A DNA stretch of 64,000 nt. Source: Hedera helix. Taxonomy: Eukaryota > Streptophyta > Magnoliopsida > Apiales > Araliaceae. The translations under genes and the position numbers were made by a program. The DNA lies in contig OX359264.1 of the NCBI GenBank assembly GCA_947179155.2, positions 1,918,001-1,982,000 on the forward strand, given 5' to 3'. The notes under the pieces were generated by a model that was not told where the DNA came from, did not search any database, and saw nothing but the letters and a program-made list of their open reading frames with translations. Below, in pieces: positions 34,538 to 47,396 of the stretch. The stretch's first letter is position 1. Each line of letters opens with the position of its first letter.

Positions 34538-36599
34538 TTTGTTTGATTACTAACGTTCTGGCCGCAGCATTTATAAATTTTAGGCCTTCAAATGCATTAT
34601 TTTTGGTTTTTGAAAAATTATATTTATGAGTTAAATAAGTTATGTTTAAAATAAATTATTTTTGATAAATTTAAATATCGAAAAATTTGATAGTTTTTTA
34701 ATGGGAGTAAATGCTGTTGACCGAATATGTAGAATTGTTTCAGACTGTTTGTTTGAGTTTAATAGGAGACTAAATGAGTCTTAATGGTGCTGACCGAATA
34801 AGCGCTATTGGGCAAGCTTATTGAGTCAGCAGGATTACTGAATAGTCTATTACGTTATTATCCTTTCAGGTAATAAAAGAATGCTCTTTTTACATTTGAT
34901 AAAAAAAGTACTATTATTCACATATTAAGATTTTTAAGGTGGGTGATGAACTGGTGATAGTGTTGTTGTGAAAGAAATTTGCAATAAGACTGGAAGATGT
35001 TATACTTTTCATTTTCTTATGACGTTGACACGTTTGTTTAACTCATTGTATTTTTTATTTTCTTATTAAATTTGGACTAAAATTATTTGAATTATTTAAT
35101 ATTTTGTTTGAATTATTTATTTTTATATGTTGCATAATAAATATTGTATTTAATTTTTTTTAATATATTCAGACAAAATTATATACTTGTTCAGCATAAT
35201 TTAGAGAGGAAAAATAATAAAAGATCGTTATTAAAATATTTCAAACATATCAATTATTAAATAATTTTTTTATTCAGTATTTAATATTCAACTCATTCAA
35301 ATTGTTTAAACTTTCAGAATTATTTCATTTAATTTTATCAAATAGTCCTTAGATCCTCTAACTACTGTATAACCAAATATTATATATATATATATAATTA
35401 GAGGGAGAGAGAGAGAGGACATTACTGATCTTTAATGATCACGTTGCCTAATTGCCACTCATTTCAGTTGCAGCCTTTAAAGAGGGCCTATCCCTGCTAA
35501 TCTTTGAACTGATCTCCTTTGTCCTCCTTACGGACCCTTTCATTATCTGCCTATTTTCTGTAATCATGACAATCAAAATAATAGTATCAGGATTCCCTAC
35601 CCTGTTCACGGCAGGCCTTCTGAGCTCCCATTTTTGAGAGGAGGAGAAAAAAGGGGTTTACTTTTTAGCAATTTTAAGGCAATTAGGCAATGTGATGAGA
35701 AAGAAGAGCAAAGGGAGTAAGAAAGTTTATACCAAGGGGTTTAGGCAGTTTGATGTGAGAGGAGGGAAAGAATAGTATGTTTGAATATAATATTTTATTC
35801 TTAAATTAATTTATACAAACTTAGAATGAAATAATAATATAATAAATATTAAATAATAATATAATTTTTTAATTCACAAAAATAGCTTTTTAAGTCTTAA
35901 ACTCACCCAACAAAAATAGTGTGGTACATTTAGGACTTAAAAACCCTCCAAGTGCAGTTTTCAAATGTTTCAATTTCAAACCTCCCAAAACGAATAGGTT
36001 GATTATACAATTTTGAAATGATAATTTTTCAAAAGTAATATTGTATTTTAAAAAAAAATACAATATAAATACTTATTACGAATATAATAGTGATAATTTA
36101 ATAATATTCAATTTATTTAAAATATAAATAAAGACATTAATAATTATATGTAAAATGACATTAAAAAATCTTATTTAATAATTTTATCGAGTTATTTTGG
36201 TTGATTATGAGTCAATACCAAATCAATCGTTCAAGAATCTCTATTTTTTTGACCTAAAATATATATAATTATTTTTCACATTATAAACGTATTATATCAA
36301 TAAAAAATAAAAAATATATCAATAAAAAGTATAAAATATTTATCAAAAGAATGATAAAAATTATTTCATGTCTCGTACGGACTATCGTACTCGTGTTGAT
36401 AATGTTATGTAAACTTATAATAATTTGCAAGTCTAGTGCCAACATACTACTGCCAAACGCTGAGATATATTCTGGGCAATAATTCTTAGGCTGAAAGGAA
36501 GTATGGGCTGAAGCCCACAGAAAATATATAATTGGGCTTGAAAGATACTACTTATATGTATATGTGTGTATATATATATATATAGGCTATATGTATATA
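34319..36599. other. AT-rich intergenic stretch with microsatellites
   Basis: It has (TA)n at 34498-34533, a shorter TATA/GA run near 35382-35419, and otherwise AT-rich sequence. A 61-codon ORF at 35452 shows no family features and I do not call it a gene. Confidence 0.6.
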
Positions 36600-36757
36600 C
36601 ACAGCTGTGTAGTGCACAATCGATTATGACGATGATTTTTTTGGGTTAGGGCAACAGTTGAATTTTCACCATAGACCGAAAATAGCCATGACGACGATTG
36701 AACTCACCGTAGCCCAAAAAATCGTCTTCATAATTGACTGTGCACTACACAATTGTG
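36600..36757. mobile_element. Foldback MITE (158 bp)
   Basis: The first 50 or so bases (starting CACAGCTGTGTAGTGCAC) match the reverse complement of the last 50 or so (CACAATTGTGTAGTGCAC). No target duplication is evident and the superfamily is uncertain. Confidence 0.7.
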
Positions 36758-37080
36758 AGACACTTTCAGTTGATTATACACTCCAGAGTCTTGGCAATGT
36801 AGTTGCAAATATTTTTGACGTTTGAGAATTCAGATATATTGAGATTGATTGAGCTAAACAACCTTAAAATAAGTGGGTGAAATTCAATGAGCCAAATTGA
36901 TTGAAGTAGAGAAAATAGAAGCAGCTTTTCTTCCATTCACATGTTTACCAAGGGCAGGTAATTAGCTCATGATTTTATTGCTGCCTGCCGTTGAAATTGG
37001 GGTTGACATTGAAGCCACAAGAAATTTGAGTTACATCAATATGAACCGTCTATTTGGATAATTTATAAAAATAAAGGAAG

Positions 37081-37203
37081 TTGATATTTTTATAAAAAAA
37101 ATTATTATTTTTGTAAGGTTATACTCGTATAAAGATGAGTTTAACTTATTATTCATATGAGTAGAGTCTTGCGAAAATATCAATTTTTATTGTAAAAATA
37201 TCA
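37081..37203. repeat. Short foldback element
   Basis: TTGATATTTTTATAA at the left end pairs with TTGTAAAAATATCAA at the right end, with inner partial pairing. It is probably a degraded MITE. Confidence 0.45.
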
Positions 37204-37857
37204 ATTTTCAAAATAAATTATATTTTATATAATAAAGAGTTGCTATTTTATAATATTTATATAATAAAAATTATCTGACGTCTCCAAAAAGATGACTAAA
37301 GTGATAAAAATATTTGTCTTTAAAAACATGACGAAAGTAAACAAGATCAACTACATAAATTTATATACAAATGAGTAGTTCACATTAACTCACACTCTCT
37401 CTCTCTCCAAATCTAAAACCCAACGATAGATTGAGAAAAAAAAAAAAATACTTTCTTCTACTTTTTTAATTATCTTAATTTGTATGAAAAATTATTCTTT
37501 TTTATCCTTTTGAGAATGACAAAAATATATAAAATATAACTGTTTTTATAAACTATTCAAATAAATTGAATTGTTTAAACGGTCTCTCTAATCAACAACC
37601 CAACAAAATATAATAGTCTCGCCGCCCTCTCCTCCTTATCACCTACCTATCAACACATAATTAATAGTAATACTAATAGTACCTTCACTATCAGCGGCTC
37701 AAATATTGAAACAGAAGCCTCAGCCCCATATATAAAATAAACCAGAAAGGTCCAACTATTGCATGCCCTCTTCACATGTTCAAAACTTTCCATGCATCTT
37801 TACAAGTACAAGAAACTCATGATAGATAAGAACTCGTGATTTTTGTTATCTTTAGTA

Positions 37858-37927
37858 CTCCCTCCTTCCGTTCTTCAATTAATTTTTATAGTTAAATTGA
37901 TTATTTTTTAAATTAATATATTTTATT

Positions 37928-37959
<32 letters not shown>

Positions 37960-38114
37960 AAATCTATAAATATTATAAACTATATATAATTTAACACTAA
38001 TTTTAATATTTAGTTTTTTAAAAATTTAAATATAAATATTTAATTATTAATTTTAAAAATAATTAATTTGATCATAAAAATTAATGAAATTTTTTTATCT
38101 TGAAAAAGAGGGAA
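37858..38114. mobile_element. Stowaway-like MITE (about 257 bp)
   Basis: It begins CTCCCTCCTTCCG after a TA and ends AGAGGGAA before a TA, as in Stowaway elements. The subterminal regions form partial inverted repeats (AATTAATTTTTATAG against its complement). It contains a (TA)n run at about 37937-37961. Confidence 0.6.
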
Positions 38115-38223
38115 TATATATTTTTGAACAAACTCATCTTCTCTAACAGTTTACAGGAGAAACGAAGCCATATTTGGAAAAGAAAAAAAATGTACTAGCC
38201 ACTACTAATAGACGTGGTGGAAG

Positions 38224-38228
<5 letters not shown>

Positions 38229-38302
<74 letters not shown>
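38229..38302. repeat. Compound (TA)n(GA)n microsatellite
   Basis: About 18 TA units are followed directly by about 18 GA units. An ORF translated through it is an artefact. Confidence 0.9.
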
Positions 38303-38303
<1 letters not shown>

Positions 38304-39340
38304 GAGTAATGACTCACAAAGGTCCATATCTTTCATGGCCTTTTCACAACTTCAAAACTTTCCATGTTAATTACAAGTAGAAGAAACTCATGATACATAA
38401 GAACTTTTGATTTTTTTTGCTATAGTGCATGGGAGAGACAAGTCCATATCAAATACACTAAATTAAAACACCATCAAAAGAAACTGAATCACCATTTCAA
38501 ATTAAATTGATAATATAGCACTATAACTATATATATAATATAGCACTATATATATATATATATGCGTGTGTGTGTAAATAAAGTAGCCAGCTCTGCACGC
38601 ATGTATGAATTTTTTGAGCAAGAACTTCAATAAGTCCTATATATGTATATAAAAACACCACCACAATATAAAAAAAAATTTAATATTTTTACAAGATCTC
38701 ATTCATATGAGATGAACTCCACTTACAATTTATGTGAGAAGAATTTTATAAAAATATTAATTTTCTATAAAAATGGTACTAGATACATTGTATCACTATA
38801 ACTAATTTACACTTTCCATACTAAAATAGCAACATTATTTTATAATAATATTTAAAAGATACAAAAACAAAAAAATTGCCATAAAAGCCTAGCTAGGTAA
38901 CTAGCTAAAGTCAATTCCAATTTCCAACTTGCAAAATCCAAAGATAATGCATGCTAAACGTACAAAGCTGCAGGCTCAAGCTTTATATTGACCAATTCTA
39001 TAAAGATAAATGAGTCAAATCATTTATTCAAAAAATATATATAAATATGAAAAATATTAAATGGCAGGTTTCCATTAACAATCCATGAAGGTATACCTGA
39101 ATTCACAAGTCAAGTTTTCACTCAACACCAAAATTAAAATGTGCTCAAATCTCTTGTTATTATTTTTTATTCCATGTCTATGTTACAAGAGATATAAAAT
39201 AGAGAATAATAAAATGAGATCTCACGTCAACTAAAATACATACATATATCTATATATATATATAAACCCAATAGTGCAAAAATTAAATTAATACCACCCT
39301 ACTTGGCTCCACCGACCCCCATCCTCCGCCACCGCAACCA
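38303..39340. other. AT-rich sequence downstream of PYL2
   Basis: No gene is seen. It includes a partial duplicate of 37750-37857 at about 38320-38430 and short TA runs. It should contain the 3' untranslated region of the minus-strand PYL2 gene. Confidence 0.5.
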
Positions 39341-39904
39341 TCATTCATTTCCATTCAAAGACGCCATTGCCACCACCCCAAGCTTCTGTAAATTCAACTT
39401 CACCACCGTCTCCGTAAACATCTTCGTATCCTCCCCCGTATTTCCCTCCGGTATATCCACAATATACGATTCCAGCACCACCGTATAAACCTTCCCCCCT
39501 TTCTCAAACTCATTCACCGTCGTTACCGACCGGTAATTATTCAGCCTATGATCGCCGCCGACGACCCTAAAGCTCAAAATATGCCTCTCCTCGTCCAAAA
39601 TCTCCAGTCGCTCCGTGCTCGTCGACGCCGGCAGTCCAGAAACTACGGTCACTTCTCGTATGCTCCCCACATCTCCGGCGCCGGCCGTCAAATTGCAGCT
39701 CTTGATAAAGTGCTTGTACTTTTGGGGATTATCGAATCGCCGCACCAACGGCCAGACGTCTCTTATCGGTGCGTCGATTCGTTGCGCGATGAGTGAAGTG
39801 CACGTATTCGGCATCGGGTCGAATTTGTGGTACGTTTGGATTAGTGGCTCTAACTCGGAGAATTCTTCTCGGGTTAAACCGTGGGGAAATGAGTTAGTGT
39901 CCAT
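39341..39904 (-). CDS. PYL2: Abscisic acid receptor PYL2-like (187 aa)
   Basis: This intronless ORF covers a full START/Bet v 1-fold ABA receptor. The gate loop SGLPA is at residues 89-93, the latch HRL at 119-121 and the ABA carboxylate-binding Lys at 64 (YKHFIKSC). The C-terminal helix ends with VVKLNLQKLGV. In the presence of ABA the gate and latch close and the receptor inhibits clade A PP2Cs, releasing SnRK2 kinases. Length, the N terminus (GLTREEFSELEPLIQTYHKF) and the VDIPEGNTGEDTKMF segment are closest to PYL2, a member of the dimeric subgroup. All key residues are present, so it should be functional. Confidence 0.95.
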   Translation of the reverse strand: MDTNSFPHGLTREEFSELEPLIQTYHKFDPMPNTCTSLIAQRIDAPIRDVWPLVRRFDNPQKYKHFIKSCNLTAGAGDVGSIREVTVVSGLPASTSTERLEILDEERHILSFRVVGGDHRLNNYRSVTTVNEFEKGGKVYTVVLESYIVDIPEGNTGEDTKMFTETVVKLNLQKLGVVAMASLNGNE

Positions 39905-40097
39905 CGATGGAAATTACTATGTGGAATAAACGGAAGGTTAGCCTGGTAATTTTACGTCTGTATATGGGATTGGAGTTGATGAAGGGGGAGGAACTAGGAA
40001 GAAGATGGTGGGAACAGTTGAACGGGGTGTTAATTTATGTGAACGTTGAGGGAAGTTTGTGTGTTTTTTTTGGACAGATATGTCCTTTGGGTTTTTA

Positions 40098-40108
40098 ATT
40101 TATAACCC
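40098..40108 (-). promoter_or_regulatory. Candidate TATA box of PYL2
   Basis: Minus-strand sequence reads GGGTTATAAATTA about 195 bp upstream of the start codon, which would give a leader of about 165 nt. This is position-based only. Confidence 0.35.
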
Positions 40109-40228
40109 ACTTGTCAGTAGCATGCTTGTCATTTTCTAAAAATAGAAATTAGTGTAAAATTAAGCGAGAGGAGTTGTGGACTTGTGGGCCAATTCGTTAC
40201 AATATTTAAAAAAGATCCGATTAAAATG

Positions 40229-40355
40229 AAATAAATTTTATGATAAGTTTATTTTTAGATTAATAAAGTGTTGACACACAGTCTGAGAAATATTATCTCT
40301 ATTTGTGTATCAATATCTTATTAATTTAAAAATAAATTTATCATAAAATTTACTT
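40229..40355. repeat. Foldback MITE-like element
   Basis: AAATAAATTTTATGATAAG at the left pairs with its near complement at the right, with about 38-bp arms and a loop of about 50 bp. Confidence 0.5.
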
Positions 40356-40606
40356 CATAATAATATGTCTATTTAAAAATGTTACATGCTATGTCCACAA
40401 TTAGGTTACCACTTGGTTATAAAGTTACTCATGGTTTATAAAAAAGAAGAAATGGGCTTATCCAACTTGCCTTGGATGCAGATGTCTTGCTACTTATTAT
40501 AGGCAAGGAATTTGAGGTTGTGAGTTGGATTGATGAATGGTACATCTTTGTGTACTACGAAATAAAAAAAATACAATGTTAGATACTAGATTATAAATTT
40601 ATGAAC

Positions 40607-40757
40607 AAGTTTACATACACAACATCCGGACACAACACTCATCCACACCATTAAATAGTGTTATGTGGTATTGAAATTCGTGTCACATAACACCATTTAA
40701 TGGTGTAGATGAATGTTGTGTCCGGAAGTTGTGTCCGAATGTTGTGCAAGTAAACTT
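40607..40757. repeat. Long hairpin (about 150 bp), MITE-like
   Basis: The ends AAGTTTAC and GTAAACTT and most of the interior are complementary, with CCACACCATTAAATAGTGTT in the left arm facing its near complement. The right arm has an extra copy of a GTTGTGTCCGGAA unit. It could be a MITE or a hairpin-RNA precursor; nothing decides between them. Confidence 0.6.
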
Positions 40758-41798
40758 ATCCTAAATTTATTGGACTCACATTATCTATTATAAAAATTAA
40801 TTAATAGTTGTTGGACTCATATTATATACTTATATAATATGTGATGGAGAGTATTTGAGAGAGAAGGAGAGCGAGGATGAGAATTGGTGCAGTTGGTTGG
40901 TTTGTTAGAATTGTCACATGACCAACCACTACCAATCTACAAAGCTTGTATTTAGACTGTTATTTAATTATTTCTTAGGCCAGAAAAACTACTGTATGAA
41001 ATGTTTTTATATTTAGGGTTGCTTGATACGCAACGTTTGGAGCAGTATTGGATCGACATTAACTTGTGAGACATGTTTGAAGATATCTAGTAATAACGTT
41101 TCATATATTTGAAAATTCAAATGCGAGACACCAATATATACGTTAGAATATTATAAGTAAGTTGGAGTCTCGTATCAAATACATAATAAAATATTAAAGT
41201 AGTAATATATATGAATGGACTCAAGACATAATGACTTAAATTTTGAATTAAGTTGAGTTTCAAACTTGTATGTTAATGTCTTGTGTACACGTACTGATAT
41301 CAAACTATATATGAAATTAATTCCGAAAAACCTCTTTAAAAAAATGGGTTTAGCCGAGAATTGATTTTGAGATGATATCACAAGTTAAAATCACACATCA
41401 AATAAATAATAAAAAATTAAAGAATTAATAAATATGATTAGGTCCAAAATTTAACGAGTTAAAGCTTTTGGGTGGTGTTCAAGTGAAAGCGAGTCGTTGA
41501 TACGATGAACTGAACTGTGAGGGAAAATTGTTAAAATATTAGAGTCTCGTATAGAATAATTTAATGTAGTTTTTGAAGTCTCCCCATTAAAAGCAAAGAG
41601 CAAATACTAGTACAAAAATGACATGGCCATTTCATTCTGACAGACCAAACAAGGGAAGAAAACAAATCTTGGAGTTACTTTCTCTCTCATGCATATATGT
41701 ATGTAAAATTAAATCAAACTGTGGAAGAAGCAGCAGCAGCAGCAGCTTATATAATTGAGGATGCTTCTTTTGACACTTTGTGGCTGATCCCATGCATT

Positions 41799-42967
41799 CA
41801 GGGGCAGATTCAAAAAAAAAAAAATCAGTATGAGCGAATTTTATTTAAATTAGATAAAAAAAATTTGAATTAATCATAATAATATTTATAAATTACAATA
41901 AATATTCATAATCCAAATTAAAAATAAATTTCAAATTAAAAATATTTAGATACAATTTAAAATTTTACTTCGATTATTTGTCATAGTTTAATTTGAATGA
42001 TTCACCAAATGTTCGAAGTCTCAAACCAAATTTACTTTTTATATTCAAACAAAATCATGAATTAATTTCAGAGCATAAATCAATATTAGTATTGTTTTTT
42101 AAGTTTTAAATAAGTTTTACTTGAAATAAGAGAAACAAACCATCCAAAATTTATACTCAAAATGTTAGATGCATGGAAGTAAAGTGATTATAATAACTAG
42201 AAATGAGAGGATGCTAAAGGCTTATAGTCATTTTTCAATTTCCATTTCCCATTATAAAATAAGGCAAAATCATTGTAAGCAATCATAATAAAAGACAGAA
42301 ACTACTCGACCAAAATGATCTCATTTTCAATTGAAGATTAAACAATCCAAAAACAAAAGCTCAAACAGATCAAATTAAATAAACAGTAACCACAATCAAT
42401 CAAATCAATAACAAAAAAATTTAAACTTGAATTAAACAATCTCTCACAGTTCACACACTGATGAACATTCAAAACAAAAAACTATACAAGAAATACAGAG
42501 AAATAATAACAAATCATAAATTTAAAAACTAGATTGGAATCAAAAGTATCTGCGATGGATGAGAGACTAATAGAGGGTTATAAAAAGTTTGAATGAATGC
42601 AGATAGACCACAAGGGGAAAAAAGATGACTGAATTGGGGGGCAATGTTTGCTCCGTTTGGTTCTCCTCTCGCTCCACGTTGATGTCTAATTGGATTATTT
42701 GGGCGAAAGATGCGTATTTTTAAAATATCGTGTATACTTCTAAAATTTCACTAAATCTCAAAATTAAAAAAAGTTCTGTACTTATATTAAGAATTGGTTT
42801 ATAATTTTTTTTGGTCCTTTTTAAGTTTAATTCTTCCATTAATCTGAGCTCTTAAATGTATTAATTTATATATCTACTTTTGCTCCTATGCTTATAAAAA
42901 AAAAATAAAAAAAAAAATTCTAGCAAAGACAGCTACTTATGCTGCTCCATAAATAAATCCGCCCCTG
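41799..42967. mobile_element. Non-autonomous hAT element (1169 bp)
   Basis: The ends CAGGGGCAGATT and, in reverse complement, CAGGGGCGGATT match at 11 of 12. Flanks are CATGCATT (41791-41798) and CATGCATG (42968-42975), a 7 of 8 duplication. No transposase ORF is present. An internal stretch 42165-42480 recurs at 43543-43859. Confidence 0.75.
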
Positions 42968-42975
42968 CATGCATG

Positions 42976-43930
42976 CATGTCGCCCTTTATTCTTACCTAA
43001 GCAACATATATAACAAACCCAACTTTATGTATTCTTATCAAAATTTGTGCAAGTTTTTGTCGTCACTAGACTGTCTACTCAACCTCTAAGATACACTATA
43101 TACTTTTATAATTTATATAATTTGATTATTCTTTCAATAATAAATATTTTATCCCAACCATTCTTAATTGCCTTTTTTATTTCGGTTATGCATATATTTG
43201 GCTTAAACTACGTCTGAGAAAAATAACTCGACCAAATGAACTTTGTACTGGTGGACGATGATCATAATGCCTAGGACCGTAAATGATAACTAAAAAATTC
43301 GTATTCATCTGTATTCGTATTAAAAAATATATATATTATTCGTATTTTGAAAAAAAACCCAGATATATCCGTATTCAGTTTAAAGATATCCGCAAATAAA
43401 CGGATACGAATACGGATATAGTCGTATTTGTATTCGTTTAACATCCGTCCGTAAATATATTCGACGGATAGCGGATATCCGAAATTCGATATCCGAATTC
43501 GAATCCGTATCAAAACACCAAAAATTATACAAAATCCATTAATTAGATGCATGGAAGTAAAGTAATTATAATAACTAGAAATGAGAGGTTGCTAAAGACT
43601 TATAGTCATTTTTCAATTTTCATTTCTCATTATAAAATAAGGCAAAATCATTGTAAGCAATCATAATAAAAAATAGAAACTACTCAACCAAAATGATCCC
43701 ATTTTCAATTGAAGATTAAACAACCCAAAAACAAAAGCTCAAACAGACCAAATTAAATAAACAGTAATCACAATCTACCAAATCAATAATAAAAAAAATT
43801 CAAACTTGAATTAAATAATCTCTCATAATTCACACACTAATGAACATTCAAAACAATAAATTTTTCGTTTTTCTCTTGTTCTGCCCTTCATGTAAGCGGA
43901 CTGCAGTGCAGTTTGGAGTTCGGACCTTCA
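42976..43930. other. Repeat-derived stretch between two hAT elements
   Basis: 43260-43540 is rich in GGATACGAATACGG-type motifs, typical of hAT subterminal regions, but clean ends were not found. 43543-43859 is a direct repeat (about 90% identical) of the inside of the hAT element at 41799, so a truncated second copy. No gene is seen. Confidence 0.6.
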
Positions 43931-43938
43931 GTTAATGC

Positions 43939-44357
43939 TAGGGCTATTAACGGGTCGGATTCAGATCGGATCGGGGGTGATCCGGATCCGAATCGATAAG
44001 GAATTATCGGATTCGGAGCAGATCCGATAATCCGACGGATCTCAGATATCAAGGACCGAATCCGAATCCGATAATACTCCGATAATCCGATCTGATTAAG
44101 TTCAGTAACATGTTATAATCTTTCAATATCTCAGTAACAACTAACATGTACCAGACTACGATTAGAGTTTGTTTGAGTATTAAAATGTATATATATCATA
44201 TTTTAGCGAATCGAAGTATTATCGGGTCAGATTGATATGAATCCGAATTCGATTCATTTAGTTATCGGATAATCGAGTCAATCGGATTTCAAAATTGGAT
44301 TCAAATTCGGATAAACGGATCGAGTCCGGGTCAAGACCCGCCCCGTTGACAGTCCTA
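43939..44357. mobile_element. hAT-type MITE (419 bp)
   Basis: The ends TAGGGCTATTAACGGG and, in reverse complement, TAGGACTGTCAACGGG match at 13 of 16. A perfect 8-bp duplication GTTAATGC flanks it (43931-43938 and 44358-44365). It has GGATCCGAATCGAT-like subterminal clusters and no coding capacity. Confidence 0.88.
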
Positions 44358-44365
44358 GTTAATGC

Positions 44366-47300
44366 ACAATATGCATCTTCTGATAAAAACATCTTGCAAT
44401 TATAATTGCGTAAAGGATGAGGTAAGATAAGGATTTATTAGTATAAAAATAACTCATTATTTTATATAATTTTGTCGGATGATTAAAGTTAAATTTGAAA
44501 TATTTTTTATTTTTTTTATTTTTTTTAATATGTAAAAAATATACTTAGAACATCCTTTGAAAGAGTATACTTCTTCCATCTCACAAAATTTATAAAATAA
44601 TTCTTTTGAATAAAGTTTAAGAAATTTTAAACTTTTATTTAATTTTCTAATTAGTCTATATGAATTATGCAGTTGAGAGTATTTCAAAAGCGTGAAACAT
44701 AATTTTTTTTAATTTGCGGAGGAATTTTCAATAATAAAAATGACACGAACAAATATGCCCTCTCGACATTTAGCTTTAGTCATGACAGAAAAATTATTTT
44801 ATAGTCTTAAAATATGATCACGTGATATTAAATAACTTCTCATTGTGATGACTGACCAACCCTATGTAATTTAATGAGCATATCACAGATTAAAAGGTAC
44901 AAGTAATAGAAGTTGAATAACATCTTGTTGTTGCTCAGAAGGAACAATATTGACCTTATCATCGTACAAATTTGGACAAGTCTACGTAAATAATATTTAA
45001 ATATAAAATTAAATATTATATTTATTTTAATTATTAAATGGTAAGATATTATACGAATTTTAATGTCATATTTTATTTTTTAATAGTTAAAATAAATATA
45101 GTACGTAAATATTATATTTAAATATTATACACTTATATTTATTATACAAATTTATAACTGTGGCACGTAAGGAGGAACGTATATATGAGTACGTCACTCT
45201 GCTCTCATTTTCATTTTTAGTTGGCGCATATATAGATATACTCGATAAATATTTCAAGTGTAAATTATTAAAAAGAAATATTTTAAAAAATAAAAATGAG
45301 TAATAGATAAAATTATTAAAATAATAAGAATATATAAATATACTTGGTCATATCTGATTATTAGATTTAACAAATAATCAAAAACTCTAAATTAATGTTT
45401 CTGATTATTTCTATGAACAGTTATTAAAATTAGGTTACCAAATATCTCTTATTTTTTAAAATTAATTATAAATATGTTTGACTGTTTATAAACAATCTCA
45501 AACACCATCAAACTCTTTTTGCTATTTCGTTTAAAAATTCTTCTTATATGATGGTGAACGACATTATGTTTTGTTTTATACTTCTCTTTCCTTATATAAG
45601 CCACAAAGATATTGTTTGGTGAGTGCTTGTAATTAAACATGTTTTGTGCCTAGGGTTTATGAAATTTGGCAATTGTGTTTGGATGAGTTTTTATTTTATT
45701 GCTTTATATAAAGTTTATTTTTTTATTAATATTTTGTAGGCATTTTCATCTATTTTAATGTAACAAGGCATAGTGCACTACATCAGTTTCCTTTAATTAA
45801 ACTTTTCATCATTATATAAGAAGAATTTTTAAACAAAGTTTCGAATTTGATAATCATTCTATAACATGTTGTGTTTGGTTGGTGGAAATGGAATGGAACG
45901 AAACAAGTTTGGAATGGAATAGTCATTTCTTAAGAAATAACTTTTGATTTTTTTGGTTGGTCTATAAGAATGAAACGTTCGTTCAATTATTCATTCGTTC
46001 CCACTAATTGCTTCCTTCCTAAAAAGGTGGGTTGAGCCATTTTATTCTAATTCAAAATACATTTGTGACAAAATTGCCTTATAAATATATATTTAAAATT
46101 TTTGCTTTCTCTATCTAAATAATTTTCACTTTCTCTCTATAATTTTTTTTAATTTCTCTTCTAAAATCTTTTCACTTTCTCTTTCTAGAATTTTGCCAAT
46201 TTCTTCAATTTTATCTCTAAAAATATTGTACTGTCTCTCTTTAATTTTTTATTTGCTATCTACAAATTTTTCACGTTCTCTAACAATCTTTCACTTATTT
46301 TTACTTTCTCTCTCTAATTTTTTTTTTTACTCTCTCTAAAATTTAATTAATCAATTATTATTATTATTATTTTATTTTTGATTCATTTCCTTAGTTAGTT
46401 TATGTAGACCGTTTCCTAACAATGAATTTTTATTTTATTCTTAAAGGAATCATTTTTAAAATAATGAAATGGACCAATCAAACATAAAAAAGAAAACGAT
46501 CATTCTCCTTCTATTCCTTAGTTTATTTCATTCAATCGTTGATTCCGTTCTATGATTCTATCCAACATAAGATTTGGGTTGGATCAAGAAATTCAAGCAT
46601 AAGCTAATTGGGTCACATTTTAGGAGTCAAGTGGGCCAACTATTCTTTTGTCCGGGCCAGTTTTATTAGGAAGTAAAGCTAATGAAATGGATTCCCATGC
46701 AATTCCTTTTGAGTCAAGGTCTGTCCCAAATCGAGTCATGTCATCAATAACTTTTTTTTGATACATAAAATAGGACACAAGTAAGGTATTCTAAATTTAT
46801 GGCATAACACATTGTCTACAGTAATCACATACATTTGAACTATGAAGTGTGTTTTCTCATTTATGTGAGACTTGTTTGAGTTTATTTCTTTCTACTCTAG
46901 TGAGGTTTGATTGATTCTTTAATTACAGTAATGGATGATAATGTGCTTGATTACGAGATTATATTGTATGTACTCCTATGAAAACCGAGTCTTCAAAAAT
47001 AAAATATAATATAACAACCACCCTAAGGTTTGATATATTAATTTGAGACGAAGAAAGCAAGATGGAAAAGAAAAGAAACTTAACCAAATTTAATATGGTG
47101 TTAAGTTTAAATTTAATAGTAATCCAATAAGGAGGGCTTACAAATTTCAAAGTGAAGATCAAGAAATTAGTAAATACGCCAACAAATACTGAATCCTGAA
47201 TTTTTTTACTAACTTTTTTTTGGACAAAAGATATACCAATACATTAATTGTAAAATTCTGATAAACACCAAGACCAAGAAGTGTTCAACATTTAATCTAC

Positions 47301-47396
47301 CAATACAGAAATACAGATCTATTTCTCAATCTTTATACGTATTGCATGCTACATGAAAAAAATAAAAAAAATAAAAAAGAAGCATAAAATCAATGC
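44366..47396. other. AT-rich intergenic stretch with foldbacks
   Basis: A foldback of about 200 bp lies at roughly 44966-45165 (arms contain TACGTAAATAATATTTAAAT and its near complement). A candidate element with TGTGTTTGGTTGG-like ends may span about 45873-46575, with no target duplication confirmed. No gene is seen. The right edge should hold the 3' end of the ERF gene. Confidence 0.5.

Noticed and set aside
35452..35637. 61-codon hydrophobic ORF in the ATH1-PYL2 gap
   Set aside because: It is short, has no family resemblance and lies in AT-rich repeat-laden DNA; hydrophobic readings are expected there by chance.
38174..38380. ORF reading through the TA/GA microsatellite
   Set aside because: Its residues are alternating YI and RE, a direct product of the repeat.
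39548..39929. Plus-strand ORFs of 82 and 104 codons at the PYL2 locus
   Set aside because: They are antisense to a complete, well-conserved receptor gene.
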